Both the position numbers and the translations under genes were made by a program. DNA of 17,807 nt, from NCBI GenBank assembly GCA_902488785.1, contig CABTXJ010000007.1, forward strand, positions 1 to 17,807, in the 5' to 3' direction. The DNA is from an uncultured Eubacteriales bacterium (GTDB lineage: Bacteria; Bacillota; Clostridia; TANB77; CAG-508). Below, one piece after another: positions 7,216 through 15,705 of the stretch (its first letter is position 1; each line of letters opens with the position of its first letter). Below the pieces are notes generated by a model that worked only from the letters and a program-made list of their open reading frames with translations, was not told where the DNA came from and did no database searches.

Positions 7216-7887
7216 CTACATTAAATGATTATTAAAATATATTTTTCTAAATTCATTTAATATTTTAATATTTTCTTCATTTGTACTTATCCAGAATATC
7301 TTAGTTATATCCTTCTTTTGTATGTATTTTATCATATTGTATACATTAATTGGTAGTGTATAGTTTTCATCTTCTATATATATGTTTTTAATATTTTTAA
7401 TATCTTCTTTTTCTTCTATCTTTTCGTAGTTTAGTCCAAGTCCAATTATTTCCAGCATTCTAATTATATATATGCTTTCAATTATTTTTAATTTCATATC
7501 ATCAGCTTCTACTATACTATATAGTGATGCAATAGTTGTTTTGAAAAAGTCATAGTTTTCTCTTTTATCAAATATACTATCCGCAAAGTATGAAGCTTTT
7601 TTTAGTATCTCTGTTGCAAGTATTGTTTTTTCATAGCTAAATCTAATATCATAAAAACTTTCAACTACTTCTGCTTCATTTAAATGGTACATTTTAGTTC
7701 CTTTAAATAATATAAAATTAGATAGTGTATATAGTTCTGTAGCATTTAAGAATTTCTTTTTCCTTTTAACTCCTTTTGCCATCACAGATATTTTACCATA
7801 TTCTGGTGTAATTAGTGTAATTATCTTATCACTTTCAGAAAATTCATTTTCTCTAATTACAATACCAGGTGTTTTAATTAATTTCAT
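7216..7887 (-). CDS. recO: DNA repair protein RecO, without zinc-finger cysteines
   Basis: A 223-residue RecO, which with RecR loads RecA onto SSB-coated single-stranded DNA in gap repair. The N-terminal OB-fold region is typical: TPGIVIRENEFSESDKIITL (6-25) and YGKISVMAKGVKR (30-42). The helical middle (about 85-160) includes FADSIFDKRENYDFF and LKIIESIYIIRMLEIIGLGL. RecO proteins are usually about 240-260 residues with a C-terminal four-cysteine zinc site; here there is no cysteine anywhere and the C-terminal part is short. The ATG at 7887 overlaps the era stop by one base (TAATG), implying coupled translation. The neighbour era supports the call, since era-recO is a common gene pair. Confidence 0.92.
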   Translation of the reverse strand: MKLIKTPGIVIRENEFSESDKIITLITPEYGKISVMAKGVKRKKKFLNATELYTLSNFILFKGTKMYHLNEAEVVESFYDIRFSYEKTILATEILKKASYFADSIFDKRENYDFFKTTIASLYSIVEADDMKLKIIESIYIIRMLEIIGLGLNYEKIEEKEDIKNIKNIYIEDENYTLPINVYNMIKYIQKKDITKIFWISTNEENIKILNEFRKIYFNNHLM

Positions 7888-8777
7888 TATGATTTAAACC
7901 TACTTATTATATTATCAGTATTTGTCCAACTTTTTCTTGTTTTTACCCATGTTTGCAAATTAACTTTGCAACCTAAAAATTCTTCTAGGTCCTGTCTTGC
8001 AGTACTTCCTATTTTTTTAAGCATCTTACCATTTTTACCTATTATTATTCCCTTATGTGATTCTTTTCTAGTATATATTACTGCTTCAATATTTACTATG
8101 TCTTCACCATTTTTAGTTTTACCTTCTTTAAAGTTTTTAATTTCAATATATATACCATGTGGTATTTCTTCATTTAAAAACTTAAGTGCTTTTGACCTAA
8201 TTATTTCTTCACACATTTCTCTTGTTGTTTGATCTGTATATTCTTCTTCATTATAGTACTTAGGGCCTTCTGGTAATAACTCATATATAGTTTCTTTTAG
8301 CTCTTCTATTCCAGTATTTGTATAGCTTGATGTAGCTATAATATTTTCAAAGCCTAAGTCTTCTAGCATAGCTGTTTTTTCTTCTATTATTTCTTTTTTA
8401 ACTCTATCTGTTTTAGTTATTATACATATAATTGGTTTCTTGCTTGTAGTTATTTTTTCTATAATATTTTCATCAAATACAGATAACTTCTTCTTATTTG
8501 CAGCTATTGCATATATTACTATATCAACATCTGAAAGTGTTTCTAAACTACTATCTATCATTACTCTAGATAGCTTGCTTTCAACCTTATGTATTCCTGG
8601 TGTATCAATGAATATTGCTTGCATTTTTTCATCTGTATATATTCCACGTATATTCTTTCTTGTAGTTTGTACCTTAGGTGATACTATTGATACCTTCTCA
8701 CCTACTATCCTATTAAATATAGTAGACTTACCTGCATTTGTTTCCCCTACTATTTGTATGTATCCTGATTTAAACAT
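7887..8777 (-). CDS. era: GTPase Era, 16S rRNA-binding
   Basis: A 296-residue Era, a GTPase that binds the 3' end of 16S rRNA during 30S assembly. The N-terminal GTPase has G1 GETNAGKST (11-19), a G2 region VQTTRKNIRG (36-45), G3 DTPG (58-61) and G4 TKTD (121-124). G5 is the SSY region at about 150-152. The C-terminal KH domain holds HKGIIIGKNGKMLKKIG (about 242-258). Two motifs depart from the commonest Era forms: G1 is usually GRPNVGKS and G4 usually NKID. Both still fit the general GTPase patterns, although the N to T change in G4 is notable. The ATG at 8777 follows AGAGGTAAG. It is probably transcribed with recO. Confidence 0.97.
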   Translation of the reverse strand: MFKSGYIQIVGETNAGKSTIFNRIVGEKVSIVSPKVQTTRKNIRGIYTDEKMQAIFIDTPGIHKVESKLSRVMIDSSLETLSDVDIVIYAIAANKKKLSVFDENIIEKITTSKKPIICIITKTDRVKKEIIEEKTAMLEDLGFENIIATSSYTNTGIEELKETIYELLPEGPKYYNEEEYTDQTTREMCEEIIRSKALKFLNEEIPHGIYIEIKNFKEGKTKNGEDIVNIEAVIYTRKESHKGIIIGKNGKMLKKIGSTARQDLEEFLGCKVNLQTWVKTRKSWTNTDNIISRFKS

Positions 8778-8804
8778 GTATTACTTACCTCTCTTAATAT
8801 ACAT

Positions 8805-8810
8805 ATTATA
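8805..8810 (-). promoter_or_regulatory. Possible -10 element for era-recO
   Basis: A perfect TATAAT on the minus strand lies 28 nt upstream of the era start and downstream of the cardiolipin synthase terminator, where a new transcript must begin. No convincing -35 hexamer is seen at 16-18 nt, so the call rests on position and one element. Confidence 0.35.
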
Positions 8811-8844
8811 CATTATTTTAACATATATTTCATTAATATATATT

Positions 8845-8871
8845 AAAAAGCACCATATTTTGATGCTTTTT
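8845..8871 (-). terminator. Terminator of the cardiolipin synthase gene
   Basis: On the minus strand AAAAAGCATCA pairs with TGGTGCTTTTT (11 bp, one wobble) around a 5-nt loop; the U tract is part of the stem end. The symmetric A and T tracts mean it could work in both directions. The 109 nt between the stop codon at 8981 and this hairpin are purine-rich on the minus strand and contain no supported gene. Confidence 0.8.
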
Positions 8872-8980
8872 CTTTAATTATATTTCTTACTCATTTATTT
8901 ATTATTATATAATTTTGTTTTCTCTTTTTCTCTTATTACTTTCTTTCTTCTTTCTGTCTCTTTTACTTCTTTCTTCTTAC

Positions 8981-10714
8981 CTAAAATAATGGTGCAAGTA
9001 TCCTTAAAAAGCCTTGTCTAATTTTTTGAAATATACTTCTTTTTGCATCTTTTTCATTAACCCTAGTAGATACCATATATATTTCATCTAAATCCCTCCC
9101 CATTTCTTTAGCTACTTTAGTGCTTGTAAATAGTGTTGCAGATTCAAACTGCAAATACATACTTCTAAAGTCTTGGTTCATACTACCAATTATTGATGTC
9201 TTCCTATCAAATAGTAGCATTTTAGCATGTATAAAGCCTGGGTTGTATAAAAATATTTTTATACCCGCTTTTACATATTCGTAAAATGTTGATTTAGTAA
9301 TCTCATATACCAATCTCTTATCTGGTATGCCAGGAACTACAATTCGTACATCTACTCCTCTTTTGGCAGCTGCAATTAATGCCTCAGACATTTCATTGTC
9401 TAATATTAGATATGGTGTTGTAATTTCTATACTTTCTTTAGCTCCCCATATTAGTTGCATAAAAGTGGTTTTCATAACTAGTTCATCATCACCTGGTACT
9501 TCTGCAAATGGTAATACTATTCCTTCTGATTCAGATGATTTTGTAGGTATGTGTTCATCTAAGTTTTCTTTTTCATCTGTAATTGTTGTCCACATTTCCA
9601 TAAATATTTTAGTCATACCATGTACACCTTCACCTACTGCTCTAAACCCTACATCTTTCCAAAATCCTGCTCTATGATATACATTAATATATTCGTCCCC
9701 AATATTTATTCCTGCCATATATCCAATAGTATCGTCTATTATCATTATCTTTCTGTGATCCCTACTATTATATATTAATGATAGTTTAGGAAGTACCGGG
9801 TTACATCTTGCAACTTTCACTCCTGCTTTTTTAACTTCTCGTATCTCCCTTATTGGCATCTTTGTAGTTGATCCAACATCATCATATATTATCCTAACAT
9901 CTAATCCTTCTTTTGCCTTAATCATTAGTTCTTCTTTTAACATATCCCACATAACACCAGTAGATATTATGAAAAACTCTAAGTATATGCTTTTTTTAGC
10001 ACTTCTAATATCTTTAATGAATGATTGGAGTATATCATCTCCTAGTGGTATATAGTCTACTTCTGTATTTTCGTATACTGGAAAATCATTATATGTACTT
10101 AAGTATGTAACTACTCTTTTTAAGTTTCCTTCTTGTTTTGCAATAATTTTGCTATCATCTACCTTGCTACCAGATATATTTTCTCTTCCTTTTTCCACTC
10201 TTCTTTTTAATTGCTCATATGATTTTGTATTACCAAATATTATGTAGGTAATACTACCAAATATTGGAAATATACCAACTATTATTAGCCATGAAAGTTT
10301 CATACCAGGGTTTTCAGGTGAAATAACTATTAGTGTAATTGAAAGTATTCTTAGTATTTCATTAATAATCTTTTCAGCATTACCTATTTCAACCTTATTG
10401 TATCCTTCAATTAATAAAAAAACTTGAAGTACTAGTAATATCGCAGTTATTACAAGCTTGTTTAATACTTGGTCATATATTGTTGTCCTACTACCTTTTC
10501 CTCTTTTTTCTAATAATTCTTTTCTCTTTTTTTCTCTTAGTTTTTCAACTTCTATATTATTGCCGCTATCATCATTTGATACATTATTTGGCAAATATCC
10601 TTTTTTAGCAGTTTCCTTCTTATCCTTTTTTATCTTTACCTTGTCTATTGCCTTAATACTTTTTCTACTATTAGTATCTTCCCATCTTCTCTTTTTCCAA
10701 TTATACTTTTTCAT
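8981..10714 (-). CDS. cls: Cardiolipin synthase, phospholipase D type
   Basis: A 577-residue membrane enzyme that joins two phosphatidylglycerol molecules into cardiolipin. After a charged N-terminal extension of about 80 residues come membrane segments at about 86-104, 118-131 and 142-160, the last in MKLSWLIIVGIFPIFGSI, characteristic of Cls. The two PLD catalytic motifs are HRKIMIIDD (about 319-327) followed by GINIGDEY, and HAKMLLFD (about 495-502) followed by GSMNQDFRS, giving the two HxKxxxxD sites. The end, ILAPLF, resembles the usual Cls C-terminus. Most bacterial Cls proteins are about 480-510 residues, so the Lys/Arg-rich N-terminal extension is extra. The ATG at 10714 follows AGGAG, which lies in a small hairpin. 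It has its own promoter and terminator. Confidence 0.95.
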   Translation of the reverse strand: MKKYNWKKRRWEDTNSRKSIKAIDKVKIKKDKKETAKKGYLPNNVSNDDSGNNIEVEKLREKKRKELLEKRGKGSRTTIYDQVLNKLVITAILLVLQVFLLIEGYNKVEIGNAEKIINEILRILSITLIVISPENPGMKLSWLIIVGIFPIFGSITYIIFGNTKSYEQLKRRVEKGRENISGSKVDDSKIIAKQEGNLKRVVTYLSTYNDFPVYENTEVDYIPLGDDILQSFIKDIRSAKKSIYLEFFIISTGVMWDMLKEELMIKAKEGLDVRIIYDDVGSTTKMPIREIREVKKAGVKVARCNPVLPKLSLIYNSRDHRKIMIIDDTIGYMAGINIGDEYINVYHRAGFWKDVGFRAVGEGVHGMTKIFMEMWTTITDEKENLDEHIPTKSSESEGIVLPFAEVPGDDELVMKTTFMQLIWGAKESIEITTPYLILDNEMSEALIAAAKRGVDVRIVVPGIPDKRLVYEITKSTFYEYVKAGIKIFLYNPGFIHAKMLLFDRKTSIIGSMNQDFRSMYLQFESATLFTSTKVAKEMGRDLDEIYMVSTRVNEKDAKRSIFQKIRQGFLRILAPLF

Positions 10715-10716
10715 AA

Positions 10717-10729
10717 GATAGCTCCTATC
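10717..10729 (-). promoter_or_regulatory. Hairpin covering the cls ribosome-binding site
   Basis: On the minus strand GATAG-GAG-CTATC forms a 5-bp stem with a 3-nt loop exactly over the AGGAG ribosome site. A nearby AATAGCTATT upstream (about 10742-10751) could pair with the same AGCTAT instead. This may limit translation, but a short stem this rich in AT is weak. Confidence 0.35.
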
Positions 10730-10751
10730 ACTTAAACTATTATTAATAGCT

Positions 10752-10779
10752 ATTATACCACATTTTCCTTTTCTGTAAA
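10752..10779 (-). promoter_or_regulatory. Promoter of cls
   Basis: On the minus strand, -35 TTTACA (10774-10779, 5 of 6) and a perfect -10 TATAAT (10752-10757) are 16 nt apart, and the -10 is extended (TGGTATAAT). It follows the terminator at 10817-10866, so cls forms its own unit. Confidence 0.75.
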
Positions 10780-10816
10780 AATTTTTAATTAAATGCTTTT
10801 AAAAATAGTTTTAAAA

Positions 10817-10866
10817 AATCCTGCGTAAAATTTCTGTGCATATGCACACTTTTTTTACGTAGGATT
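10817..10866 (-). terminator. Long bipartite hairpin terminator after the ftsK gene run
   Basis: An outer stem AATCCTACGTAAAA / TTTTACGCAGGATT (14 bp on the minus strand, one mismatch) encloses an inner perfect 14-bp palindrome TGTGCATATGCACA (10835-10848). The minus-strand transcript then runs into TTTTTT. It ends the run that finishes with the unknown gene at 10950. The 83 nt between the hairpin and that gene contain three tandem ATTTCTT units (10904-10924) and nothing else recognised. Confidence 0.8.
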
Positions 10867-10949
10867 AATTATATTATATATTATTTTTATTTTTTATATT
10901 TTCATTTCTTATTTCTTATTTCTTTGTTTTCTCTTTTTTATGTTTTTTC

Positions 10950-12458
10950 CTATTTATTCTTTTTAATTATACTAACCTTTTTTCTGCTATTAGCATTAAG
11001 TGATTGTGGAACTATATCCAATAACTCAAACTCATTATTTAATACATTTTCATTATATATTCTAAGTAATATAGAATTAGTATTATATATTGATAATTTT
11101 ATATCATGATAGTCTACTATTGCTGATTTAAATGCAGGTAATAATATACTTAAATTTGATGCTTCATCTGATGCAAATGTATTAATAATTCCTGCTTTTG
11201 TACCTTTTTCTACTAATGCTTTAAGTAACTTATCAGATTTTTGGTATATATCAGTATAGTCTATTCCTTGCTTTTCTTCACTAAAGTAATTAAATCTTGA
11301 ATATCTTACCATATATATATGTTTTAATATTTCTTCATCTGGAATATTATCTATTCCACTATATATAATATCATACACAACTTTTTGAAATTTTCTTAAT
11401 ACTTCATCTTCTTTTAAATTATTTGTAATTAAAAATCCAACTTTTTTTTCTAATATATTTTTGTATTTCATAAAATTATCTGGACTTTGCATTTTCAAAT
11501 ATTTATCAATCTTATCTAAACAATCCTGCCTATCTCTTTCTAATATTTGCCTATATATATTAATATCGAATATATCATATTTTTCTTGGTCTATTGCTAT
11601 TAGTTGTTTTTTCTTAACTGCAAATGCTTCAAATAATAATTCATGATTATTTAATATTTCATCTATTTTAGCAACAGTATTAGATAGCTTTTTTCTTTCT
11701 TCTTCTGTTTTATTTAAAAATTCCTTACTATTTTGCATTAATTTTAATGTCTTAATATCATTTTCATATTCTTCATATACTTGCTTTTTCTCTTCTTCAG
11801 TTGAAGATACATAAAGTAGCTTATCTAATGCCATATCATAATCATCTAAATTTTCTACTTTTAGTTTTTCTTTAATTATTTCTTTTGATTTTTCTCTTAG
11901 ATCATATTCTATTTGACTTAATCTTGCTTTTCTAAATTCATCTTTTCCATGTAACCATTGCATATTAAAAGTTAGAATAATTTCTGAAGGTGTAGCAATT
12001 TTAGATTTATGTTTTTTCCAGCTTAATTCATCAAAGTCTCTTACAAGTTCTACTTCATTTTCTATGCTTCCATTTTTTACCATTCTTTGAAATATTTTAG
12101 AATATGGACTCTTTTTAATTGTAAAATATCTTGGCTCATATTTCATAAGAGCATGCATACAAGAGATAGAATTCGAATTAAACTGTATCTTACTTTTTTC
12201 TAAGTCTACATTTGAAACATAACCATTTTCTATAATTTCAAATTCTTGTATATCTTTTAATAAGTTTAACATTCTATTTTGAAATTCATTTTTTTTCATA
12301 ACTTCTTGAGTTACTATCATGTATGAATTATAATTTCGTTCAACTTTTTCCATTGTTTTAATAATTGTATCTTTTTCTTTTTCTTGTATATTTTTCATAT
12401 ACAATATCTTTTCTACATTTTTAATAAAGTCTGACTTATTAAAAAACAATTTAAACAT
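10950..12458 (-). CDS. Unrecognised 502-residue, mainly helical protein
   Basis: I do not recognise a family. An in-frame TTG at 12476 would add six residues, but it overlaps GGAGG; the ATG at 12458 sits about 10 nt after that site and is the better start. The protein is charged, rich in Lys, Glu, Asn and Ile, with no signal peptide or membrane segment, so it is probably cytoplasmic. Residues about 180-275 look like coiled coil (RLSQIEYDLREKSKEIIKEK and EEKKQVYEEYENDIKTLK). A less charged block near the C-terminus reads KAGIINTFASDEASNLSILL. It follows ftsK by about 80 nt with no terminator between, and a strong terminator follows it, so co-transcription with ftsK is likely. A role linked to division or chromosome partition is only a guess from position. 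Confidence 0.8.
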   Translation of the reverse strand: MFKLFFNKSDFIKNVEKILYMKNIQEKEKDTIIKTMEKVERNYNSYMIVTQEVMKKNEFQNRMLNLLKDIQEFEIIENGYVSNVDLEKSKIQFNSNSISCMHALMKYEPRYFTIKKSPYSKIFQRMVKNGSIENEVELVRDFDELSWKKHKSKIATPSEIILTFNMQWLHGKDEFRKARLSQIEYDLREKSKEIIKEKLKVENLDDYDMALDKLLYVSSTEEEKKQVYEEYENDIKTLKLMQNSKEFLNKTEEERKKLSNTVAKIDEILNNHELLFEAFAVKKKQLIAIDQEKYDIFDINIYRQILERDRQDCLDKIDKYLKMQSPDNFMKYKNILEKKVGFLITNNLKEDEVLRKFQKVVYDIIYSGIDNIPDEEILKHIYMVRYSRFNYFSEEKQGIDYTDIYQKSDKLLKALVEKGTKAGIINTFASDEASNLSILLPAFKSAIVDYHDIKLSIYNTNSILLRIYNENVLNNEFELLDIVPQSLNANSRKKVSIIKKNK

Positions 12459-12540
12459 CTTTTGTATTTCCTCCAATATATATTCTAATATATTATATGT
12501 TTGTATTTTAACTTTTCTTTTTCCTTTTTTTCTAATTTAT

Positions 12541-15500
12541 TTAGCTAGTTATTTCATCAAATATATTATTAATTTGTTGCCACTCACCATCTGTAATAGT
12601 TACTACAGAATTACCATTGTTTCCTGAAGATATCATATTCATCTTTTTCATTTGTGACAATATATCTTCACATCTTTCATCAGATATCCTATATTTTCTT
12701 CTTAAATATCCATGTGATATTTCATCATCTTCTATCATATCTTCTATTGCATCCATAAAGTATTGTTCATTTGTTGTATAATTAATTATATCTTCCACAT
12801 ATTTTTTGTCTATATTTAGTGTTCCTTTTCTTATCTTAAATGCCTTGTCAAAGCTAGAACTTGTAGCTAGTATATCGTTGTTTACTCCACTTTTTTTATG
12901 CTCATATGTATCTCTTACTGCCATCCAATCACTTTCGTCCATTAATACTTTTCTTGGCTCATTTTCTTGTTTAGGTGATACTATTCCCATAATTTCCATT
13001 GCATTTAAGTATTCTTCTGCTTTTGTATTAGATATCTTAAGTATTCTTTGTATGAAACTTGCTGATGCAAATTTTTCTCTTACTACTCTTTGTATTGCAA
13101 CTTTTAAGTTAGGGTCTTTAAATACTGAAGTACTACTACTATTTTCTACTACTTTTTCTGGTACTTCTTCATTTTCACCCATTATGCTTTCAATAGTTTG
13201 CTCTTCATATCCTTTTGTAATATCATCATTTTCTTTTTCTAAGCTTCCACCATTTTCATATCTATCTCTAATTTCACCCCACTGGTATTCTGATACTAAT
13301 ACATTTCTAGGTTTGTTTCCTTCTTGTGCTGAAACTATTCCCATTTCTTCCATTGTATCCATTATTCTACCAGCTCTTGAGTCACCTATCTTAAATTTTC
13401 TTCTCAAAAAGCTTATTGATGCAGTCTTATCTTTTACACATCTGTCTATTGCATCTATTAGTATTGGATCTCTATCATCTCCTGTATCTTCTCCATCATC
13501 TATTTTCTCAGTATTAGGTAATTTGCTTTCAATTTCTTTTTGTATATTAATTGATGTTTCAGATTGATCATCCCTTTTAATATAGTCAACTACTTTTACT
13601 ATTTCTTTTTCGTCTATGAAGGCACCTTGTACTCTAAGTGCTTTAGGTTCCCCTATAGGTAGGTATAGCATATCACCTTTTCCTAAAAGTGATTCTGCTC
13701 CACTTTTATCTAATATAATTCTAGAGTCTGTATTTGATGTAACTGCAAATGCAATTCTTGATGGTATATTTGTTTTAATCAATCCTGTTATTACATCTGT
13801 AGATGGTCTTTGTGTTGCTACAACTAAATGTATTCCTGCAGCTCTTCCCATTTGTGCTATCCTACATATTAGCTCTTCTACTTCTTTTGCTGATGCCATC
13901 ATTAAGTCTGCTAGCTCGTCTATAATTATTACAAGCTTTGCCATTCTTTCTTCTTTTGGCATTTTTTCGTTAAAGTTGTCTATATCTTTAACTCTTTCTT
14001 CTTTAAATCTAGTATATCTTTTAAGCATTTCTGAAACACCCCATTTAAGTGCAGCTGATGCTTTTTGTACATCAGTTATAACTGGTACTAGTAGGTGTGG
14101 TATAGAATTATACATTGAAAGTTCTACAACCTTTGGATCAATCATAAGGAATTTAACTTCATTTGGGTCTGCTTTATACACAATACTTGTGATTATTGTG
14201 TTTACACATACAGATTTACCGGAACCTGTACTCCCTGCAATTAGTAAGTGAGGCATTTTATGTATATCTGCAACAATTGTTTCTCCTCCTACACCCTTAC
14301 CTAATGCAAATGATATCTTTGATTTGCTATCTGCAAATTCCATACTGTCTATTACATCACCTAAATGTACCATTTCTCTTTTCTTATTTGGCACTTCTAT
14401 TCCTACTGCTTGTTTACCTGGTATTGGTGCTTCTATCCTTAATGTTTCAGCAGCTAGATTAAGTGCTAAATCATCAGATAGGTTAGATATCTTACTTACC
14501 TTTACCCCTACTGCAGGTTTAAGTTCATATCTTGTTATAGCAGGTCCAACTGATGCATTAATTACTTTAGCTGATACTCCGAATGAATATAGTGTTTTTT
14601 GTAACTTATTTGCAGTATCTTCTACTAATTTTTTATCTGCTTTATGCACTTTAGATGATTTTTGTAATAGGTCTATTGGTGGGTAATTATATGCATAATC
14701 TTCATATTTAATATCATTAGGATCTACTGTCATTTCAAGTTCTGTTTTAGGTGTATTTTCTTTTTGTTTTGTTTCAAATACAGCCTTTCCTATTTGTTCA
14801 ATATTACCTTTTTCTTCCATAGTAAAATCAGGTGGTTCTTCACCACTTATGAACTGATTTTTAGTAGCTTCTACTTCTATTTCAGAATTAACAGGTTCTA
14901 CTCCACCATCTTTTTGTACATCATAAATCTTAGATTTGTCTTCTTTTCTTTTAAATATGCTAAATAATCCACCATATGTACGTTCTTCAGGCATAGGTTC
15001 TTCAACTATTTTACCTGTTTCTGTATCATATTTAACTTGTGAATATTTTTTAGGTACATATGTTTCAGACATGCTTTCTAATTGTTCTCTTCTTTGTTTT
15101 CTAAGTTCTCTTTTTTGTTTCTTATTTTCTTCTAATTCATACATTGCCTTAGATACATAATCTGTTGGGCTAATTTCAAATAATAATATTAGCATAATTA
15201 TTATAAGTGATATATCAATTATTGTAGCACCTAGTACTCCGAATGATTTAATAAGTGGTGCTGCAATTAGCGTTCCTAATGCCCCTCCACCTTGGTTTCT
15301 TGTACCTAATGCATATCCCATTTTAATATTTTCAGAAAGCGATTTTCCTGTAATTCCCATATTACCATTTGATACATTAAGCATTGTATATGCAGCAGAT
15401 ATTAATAATAATACAATTATTGCTTGTTTTATTTTTCTTCTTTCACCATACTGGTCATCTCTTGGTACAAGTAATGTAAGAGCTAGCGAAAATATAGGGA

Positions 15501-15693
15501 GCATTTGTTTTAACGGCCCAAAAACACCAGCGAATACTGGTGATAATTTTTCAGTTAATACTCCTGTACTTCCATATATAATAATACCTAGTACAATAGT
15601 TGTAAGTAGCATTATTATAAATGTAAAATCTAAACTATTCACTGAGCTTTTATTATTATTTTTACTTCCTTTTTTTCTTCCTCTTTTAGCCAA
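12541..15693 (-). CDS. ftsK: DNA translocase FtsK/SpoIIIE with three tandem gamma-like winged helices
   Basis: A 1050-residue membrane-anchored DNA pump that clears chromosome DNA from the division septum. Four or so membrane segments lie within residues 22-173, followed by a charged linker to about 340. The motor has Walker A AGSTGSGKS (about 484-492), Walker B LVIIIDELADLMM (about 582-594) and ATQRPSTDVITGLIKTNIP. A gamma winged helix follows at about 739-805 (ISFLRRKFKIGDSRAGRIMD). Two further blocks of the same pattern follow at about 858-925 (ASFIQRILKISNTKAEEYL) and 977-1038 (HGYLRRKYRISDERCEDIL). FtsK and SpoIIIE normally have one such domain. Translation starts at TTG 15693, supported by GAGGGG six nt upstream and the basic MAKRGRKKG start. 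It lies 12 nt after the coiled-coil gene. Confidence 0.97.
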   Translation of the reverse strand: MAKRGRKKGSKNNNKSSVNSLDFTFIIMLLTTIVLGIIIYGSTGVLTEKLSPVFAGVFGPLKQMLPIFSLALTLLVPRDDQYGERRKIKQAIIVLLLISAAYTMLNVSNGNMGITGKSLSENIKMGYALGTRNQGGGALGTLIAAPLIKSFGVLGATIIDISLIIIMLILLFEISPTDYVSKAMYELEENKKQKRELRKQRREQLESMSETYVPKKYSQVKYDTETGKIVEEPMPEERTYGGLFSIFKRKEDKSKIYDVQKDGGVEPVNSEIEVEATKNQFISGEEPPDFTMEEKGNIEQIGKAVFETKQKENTPKTELEMTVDPNDIKYEDYAYNYPPIDLLQKSSKVHKADKKLVEDTANKLQKTLYSFGVSAKVINASVGPAITRYELKPAVGVKVSKISNLSDDLALNLAAETLRIEAPIPGKQAVGIEVPNKKREMVHLGDVIDSMEFADSKSKISFALGKGVGGETIVADIHKMPHLLIAGSTGSGKSVCVNTIITSIVYKADPNEVKFLMIDPKVVELSMYNSIPHLLVPVITDVQKASAALKWGVSEMLKRYTRFKEERVKDIDNFNEKMPKEERMAKLVIIIDELADLMMASAKEVEELICRIAQMGRAAGIHLVVATQRPSTDVITGLIKTNIPSRIAFAVTSNTDSRIILDKSGAESLLGKGDMLYLPIGEPKALRVQGAFIDEKEIVKVVDYIKRDDQSETSINIQKEIESKLPNTEKIDDGEDTGDDRDPILIDAIDRCVKDKTASISFLRRKFKIGDSRAGRIMDTMEEMGIVSAQEGNKPRNVLVSEYQWGEIRDRYENGGSLEKENDDITKGYEEQTIESIMGENEEVPEKVVENSSSTSVFKDPNLKVAIQRVVREKFASASFIQRILKISNTKAEEYLNAMEIMGIVSPKQENEPRKVLMDESDWMAVRDTYEHKKSGVNNDILATSSSFDKAFKIRKGTLNIDKKYVEDIINYTTNEQYFMDAIEDMIEDDEISHGYLRRKYRISDERCEDILSQMKKMNMISSGNNGNSVVTITDGEWQQINNIFDEITS

Positions 15694-15705
15694 TTTTATC
15701 CCCTC

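Noticed and set aside
8878..8980. Lys/Glu-rich frame after the cls stop (KKKEVKETERRKK)
   Set aside because: The Cls end is already family-like and the purine-rich tract opens a frame by composition alone; no start or ribosome site.
12474..12476. TTG start for the 502-residue protein
   Set aside because: It overlaps the GGAGG that serves the ATG at 12458.
12806..13567. 253-codon plus-strand ORF opposite the ftsK gamma region
   Set aside because: It is the antisense of conserved FtsK sequence, with shadow-like composition.
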